Shown in pieces: positions 17,753 through 21,331 of a DNA stretch of 21,331 nucleotides. The stretch's first letter is position 1. Each line of letters opens with the position of its first letter. A program made the position numbers and the translations under genes. The notes beneath the pieces are model-generated. The model was not told the origin of the DNA and searched no databases. It saw nothing but the letters and a program-made list of their open reading frames with translations. Origin of the DNA: Blattamonas nauphoetae (lineage: Eukaryota; Preaxostyla; Oxymonadida); assembly GCA_033064195.1 (NCBI GenBank), contig JARBJD010000708.1, positions 1 through 21,331 on the forward strand, in the 5' to 3' direction.

Positions 17753-18146
17753 TTTGTAGCAAACCGAGGTTCCTCTAATAGTGAGAAGTGGTCGTGAGTA
17801 ATGGGTTGGTCAATAGAGAGCCAACAAAATGACGAAACATTTCAATTCTTAGAAACGCTTGGTATCCTTACTCTTTCCAATCATCAGGGAGAACCCATGA
17901 TGAGAGGGACTGTCGCTTGCGACGAAAGAGGAAACAAAACTTGTTTTAGTGCTTGTAACAGAAAATCCCCAACGGAGAGCAAAAAACTGTTACAAGTCTT
18001 GTAAAAGAGTGTTCCAAAAGGAAGTAGAAACTAGTCCCCTGCCCCTCGCGGCTTGTGGTAGCAGGCAATCAAGAGGAACATCGGTTTGCTACAAGCACCG
18101 CCCTTCTAGTAGGTGCTGTGCAAACCTCGGTCCCTCTAATAGTGAG
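17753..18146. repeat. Repeat-rich end region of the DIRS-like fossil
   Basis: A 26-nt motif ending CCTCTAATAGTGAG occurs at 17760-17785 and again at 18121-18146 with three differences. The 14-mer TTGTAGCAAACCGA at 17753-17766 is exactly inverted at 18081-18094. CTTGTAACAG (17952-17961) and CTGTTACAAG (17987-17996) form a perfect 10-bp hairpin stem. A further nested hairpin (GGTTTGC...AGCACC...GGTGCT...GCAAACC) spans about 18083-18127. Mixed direct and inverted repeats beside the recombinase gene are typical of DIRS-type ends; the exact boundary is not fixed. Confidence 0.55.
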
Positions 18147-18391
18147 CCTTGAAAGGAACAGAGAGAAATGAAGATGGTGAATGAATGAAATGAAGAACAT
18201 CCACTAGTAGTGCCTGACCATCGGATGCCTAGTCGTCCGAGAGACCGTGACTCCTGTAAGGGCTGCCACCAAGACGATGAGAGGACAGGGTAGCCGACGC
18301 CGTAGAGAATGGGTCGCGCATAGTATTCGTCGGCGACGGTTGAGCCGGGACTCCATCCGACGTGCGTTGAGGGTCCGGAGGTTGACGCGTC

Positions 18392-19299
18392 TCACGAGGC
18401 GGAGGTATGAAATGGCAGCGTGTTTAATGGAGTAGGGCCCGAACGTCTCAGGTATGCCTGCCTCCCTGAAGACCCTCTTGATCCTGTCTGTGATCCGCTG
18501 TTGGTTGAGCGGCTTGCCGGTGGAGAAGTCGACCCATGTGTATGAGAGGTCCGCATACGGAAGAGACGAAAGTTGGTCAGTGACGGCCTGGACATTGTGG
18601 AGGTGGGCCTGAGGGCGACGTAGGGAGAATAGTCCGGAGCGCCTTCGTCCTCAATGAACTCTGATGAAACACGTCCTGGCGTTGCTTCTGAATAACCGAA
18701 TTCACCACGTGATTGATCCCTCGTCCATTGAGGGACGAGGCCATTCGATTCTCTTCCACTTGAGATGCACCAGTTCCTCGCGGCGACAGCAGGAATAAGC
18801 CAGGATGAGAACAATTGCCCTTGTCTGTTGGAGGTCTGGATTGGACTTGGCTTCCTCGAAGGTCGTTTGTGCCCACCTCAGTAACATATTGATGTTCCAC
18901 ATGCCTCGTATACATTGGAGTCGTCTTCTGTGGGTTCTGCTTTGCTATCAGCTTCTGAATAGAGAGAAGAGCTGTCTTATCTAGGGCAAGTTCGGTGTGG
19001 AAAAGTTGAAGACTCGACTTGACGTGCGCGAGTATTTGGCGAGGAGTAGAAGGAGACTCTTTGAACTTGTCCTGGAGGTGGATGGCGAACTCCGCCAGTA
19101 TCTTCTGGATCTCTCGCCCTTCTTGACGAGATCTTCTGGGGAGAGGTGATTGTCCAAACAATACTCTTCGAAAAGTTTCCACGCGCGCCTCCACTTTGCT
19201 TCCGACTTCTATCTCGTCTCCTCCAGTCGGATCAGTTTCTCGCCGTAGTTGCGAAGGGCACACAGTGAGCGGAAGAAAGTTCGGGGTGGAGAGCGTCAT
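18392..19299 (-). pseudogene. Tyrosine recombinase region of the DIRS-like fossil
   Basis: This region resembles the integrase used by DIRS elements to insert circular DNA. LAYSCCRREELVHLKW near 18770-18820 matches the first catalytic-Arg box of tyrosine recombinases, and YSIKHAAISYL near 18420-18450 resembles the second box. The N-terminal helical domain lies at about 18900-19250. It is part of a fossil element and broken. Confidence 0.7.
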
Positions 19300-19455
19300 T
19301 CTATGAGAGATGCCAGAATCGAGCCTGGTGGTAGCTTCAAGTCCTCGAGAGGATTGTCGAGGGCTGTCAGTTGACTGTACCTCCCAACAGCATCTGTTGG
19401 CAATCGAGTTGTGAGAGAAGAGTGGACCACGGTTGGGCTCTCCACGCTGGAGTAA

Positions 19456-20150
19456 TTAGGAGAGCTCTTCGGTTTCTGCATCATGAGCTTCCTCACTACC
19501 TTCGAGATCATCAAGATTGGGGTGGATCTGAGATTCATTGTCCTCTCGGACCAATCGAGGTCCATCACCCTCCTCCAGCTTCTTCTTTCGCCCCTGAGAG
19601 AGAATACAGCTTGCATTGTTTGTTCGTGGCGGAGGCGAAAAGATCCATTTCGGGATCGAAGTTCCATTTGTCCTTGACCAGTTGAAGAGCTTGTGGCAGG
19701 AGATGATATTCGCTGTGCGGGTGGAGTCGAGAGTGCATCCGAGACTGAGTTGGCTTTGCCCGGGATGTGGTTGATCGACTGGAGATGAAGGCCGAGTTGT
19801 TTGAACGTCTTGAAGACCCTCCTGGTTATTTCTGAGGAGAGGGAGGCCTGCGCGTTGTCTCCGCAGGTTGTAGACAGCGGCTGTATTGTCCGATAGAATC
19901 GAGAGTGAGGTGACTCGAGCTCGACTCAAATGCTTCGCAGCTGCTCGAACGCTCCGCCCCACCGCCGCAGTCTCTTTCCAATTGCTCGTGCGATCGATCC
20001 TGTATGTTCCAGAACCCGTGGAAATAAACAATCGAACCAGTTAATTGAGTACGCCCCAGCCCGTCGGGCTGGCGTCCGTGATGATTGAGGCTTGGCTCGC
20101 CGTCGGTTGGAAAGAGAACGGAGAGTTGTTTGTCAGGCGCTTCTTCCAAA
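19456..20150 (-). pseudogene. RNase H region of the DIRS-like fossil
   Basis: IITDASPTGWG near 20060-20090 is the first acidic RNase H motif and SDNTAAVYNL near 19860-19890 a later one, with NWKETAAV between them. These are the landmarks of DIRS RNase H domains, which remove RNA from the RNA-DNA hybrid. It is part of a fossil and broken. Confidence 0.7.
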
Positions 20151-21312
20151 ACTGCAGCCTCCCAGGAGTTGGGAGTGAGGCGAACCTTGCCGTTCCATCC
20201 GAACTTGTGGACGGTTGATGACAGGAGCGTTTGATGTCTTCGGAGGTATAAACTCGCTTCCGGAATAGAAACACGCAGAAAACTGGAGTGAGCCGATTAG
20301 GCTGGAGAGGAGTTTCAATGGGATCATCGCCCTCTGCTGGCAGGAGAGAGTCTGGGATTTGAGAAACGACAGGAGCTTCTTCCGTCTGCAATCCGTCACT
20401 TTGACAGTCTGGTCCTTCGAGTTGAGGAGCCAGCCGAGGAACTCCGCCTCCTGGCTGGGGTGGAGAAGGCATTTGTCCTCCGCTATCACGAAACCCAGCT
20501 GGCGGAGTCTCTGGACAGCCTGAACTGTCTTGGTTCTCGCCTCGTCCTCCGAGTCCGCTATCAGGAGTAAGTCGTCCAGATAAAATATGATTGAGATTTT
20601 CAACTCCTCCTCAACGCCTTCACCGCGATCTTCATCGTTTTCGAGAACGTTCGGGGTGCTGCTGCTGCCGAAAGGCAGTGCTTTGAATTGGTACGTTTTG
20701 TGTTGAAACTGAAAACAGAGGAACTTGCGTACTGGCGGGGAGAGATGGATGTGCAGATACGCAGAGTGAATGTCGATGGTTGTTAACCATGAGTGAGTCT
20801 TGACTAGAGGGAAGGCGGTTTGACCTCGCTTCTCCATTTTGAAGTGGATCGTTCTGATCTCTGTTTAGGCGAGATGCATCGATCACTTCTGTATTTCCTC
20901 CTTCTTTGTGACGAGGAACGTTGGGAGAATCAGCCCGCTGCTTCCGGCTGTATCTCCTCCACTGCATCCATTCGCAGTTCTTCCTGAAGAAGTTGGTTGT
21001 ACGCCACCATCTCCTCCGCATTCTCTGAACGGTGGTGCTCTTCCCAAAAGACGCAGTCTGTCTCGTGAGTTGGGTCCTTCCACTCCAACGCGCTCCCGCT
21101 TGAATAATATCCTTCCCACCAATATCTGCCCATAGTGAGATTTTGTCCAGAGTCTCCCTGTTATCTTGACATCCTCCTGCTTTAATTCCGACACTATTGG
21201 CCTCCTGTTGTATTGTCGGTGAGAGCCGAATTGTTTGACGGGGTACGGCCCTGCCCCCTCTCGAGAAAGCAGCGCCAGAGTGCATATGTGTCATCGGCGC
21301 TGGGCCAATCAT
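20133..21312 (-). pseudogene. Reverse transcriptase region of the DIRS-like fossil
   Basis: Core motifs are visible in order: WLTTIDIHSAYLHIHL (motif A), FKALPFGSSSTPNV (motif B) and IIFYLDDLLLIAD (motif C with YLDD), then LGFVIAEDKCLLHPSQEAEFLGW in the palm-to-thumb region. This is the DIRS/Ngaro style of reverse transcriptase. The part from about 20850 to 21312 is the less conserved N-terminal region. It is broken and incomplete at the window edge. Confidence 0.8.
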
Positions 21313-21331
21313 TTGAACGGCTTGATCGTAA

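Larger units (their letters stand above)
17753..21331 (-). mobile_element. DIRS-like (tyrosine-recombinase) retrotransposon fossil, incomplete at the window edge
   Basis: On the minus strand the parts follow in the order reverse transcriptase, RNase H, tyrosine recombinase, which is the DIRS arrangement and not that of LTR elements with a DDE integrase. The recombinase end is followed by a region of direct and inverted repeats (17753-18146). The 5' part runs off the window at 21331. It looks broken, with several breaks in its reading frames, and is probably of moderate age because protein motifs remain easy to recognise. Confidence 0.8.

Noticed and set aside
18204-18435. Short Arg-rich frames on both strands
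   Set aside because: They lie in the recombinase end of the DIRS-like fossil and have no independent support.

Overview
The window looks like nuclear DNA of a unicellular eukaryote. Protein-like stretches resemble, from memory and without any search, families expanded in oxymonads of the Blattamonas type (Preaxostyla): SPRY-like tails, surface proteins with beta-helix repeats and a C-terminal membrane anchor, and a lineage-specific ARM/HEAT-like repeat family. Short GT-AG introns and C-rich coding strands fit a compact protist genome. No prokaryotic operon, rRNA gene or convincing functional tRNA gene was seen.

Layout. At 98-1184 a short unit is bounded by inverted arrays of a ~22-nt repeat. 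It holds a SPRY-like gene end (+) and a surface-protein membrane anchor (-) facing each other. A 2.9-kb hAT DNA transposon (1189-4092, 35-bp inverted ends, perfect 8-bp target duplication) sits in the right-hand array. Unrecognised sequence follows to about 5.1 kb, then a plausible host gene (5171-6286) whose intron is almost entirely a minisatellite. From 6.3 to 7.9 kb lie intergenic sequence and weak minus-strand coding remnants.

The most striking object is a 7974-bp unit, 7902-15875. It has ~350-bp terminal inverted repeats about 98% identical and a 9-bp target duplication (CTGCTCCTT). Each inverted repeat contains six 19-nt iterons, then a tRNA-like Pol III promoter (A box, B box, T run). 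Inside, no transposase was recognised. It carries host-like gene pieces instead: a Gln-rich protein, surface-protein repeats with a membrane anchor, a GC-rich Ser/Pro/Cys-rich frame, and an ARM/HEAT-like gene on the opposite strand. This is the profile of a non-autonomous foldback or Mutator-like element that has captured host genes.

Beyond it, 15.9-17.7 kb holds weak minus-strand coding remnants. From about 17.75 kb to the right edge lies a broken DIRS-like (tyrosine-recombinase) retrotransposon fossil on the minus strand, with reverse transcriptase, RNase H and recombinase regions and a repeat-rich end.

Many host-like frames and the hAT transposase are broken at homopolymer runs, and the two long inverted repeats also differ mainly in homopolymer length. 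Some breaks may therefore be assembly errors rather than decay. All family names rest on motif recognition by eye.
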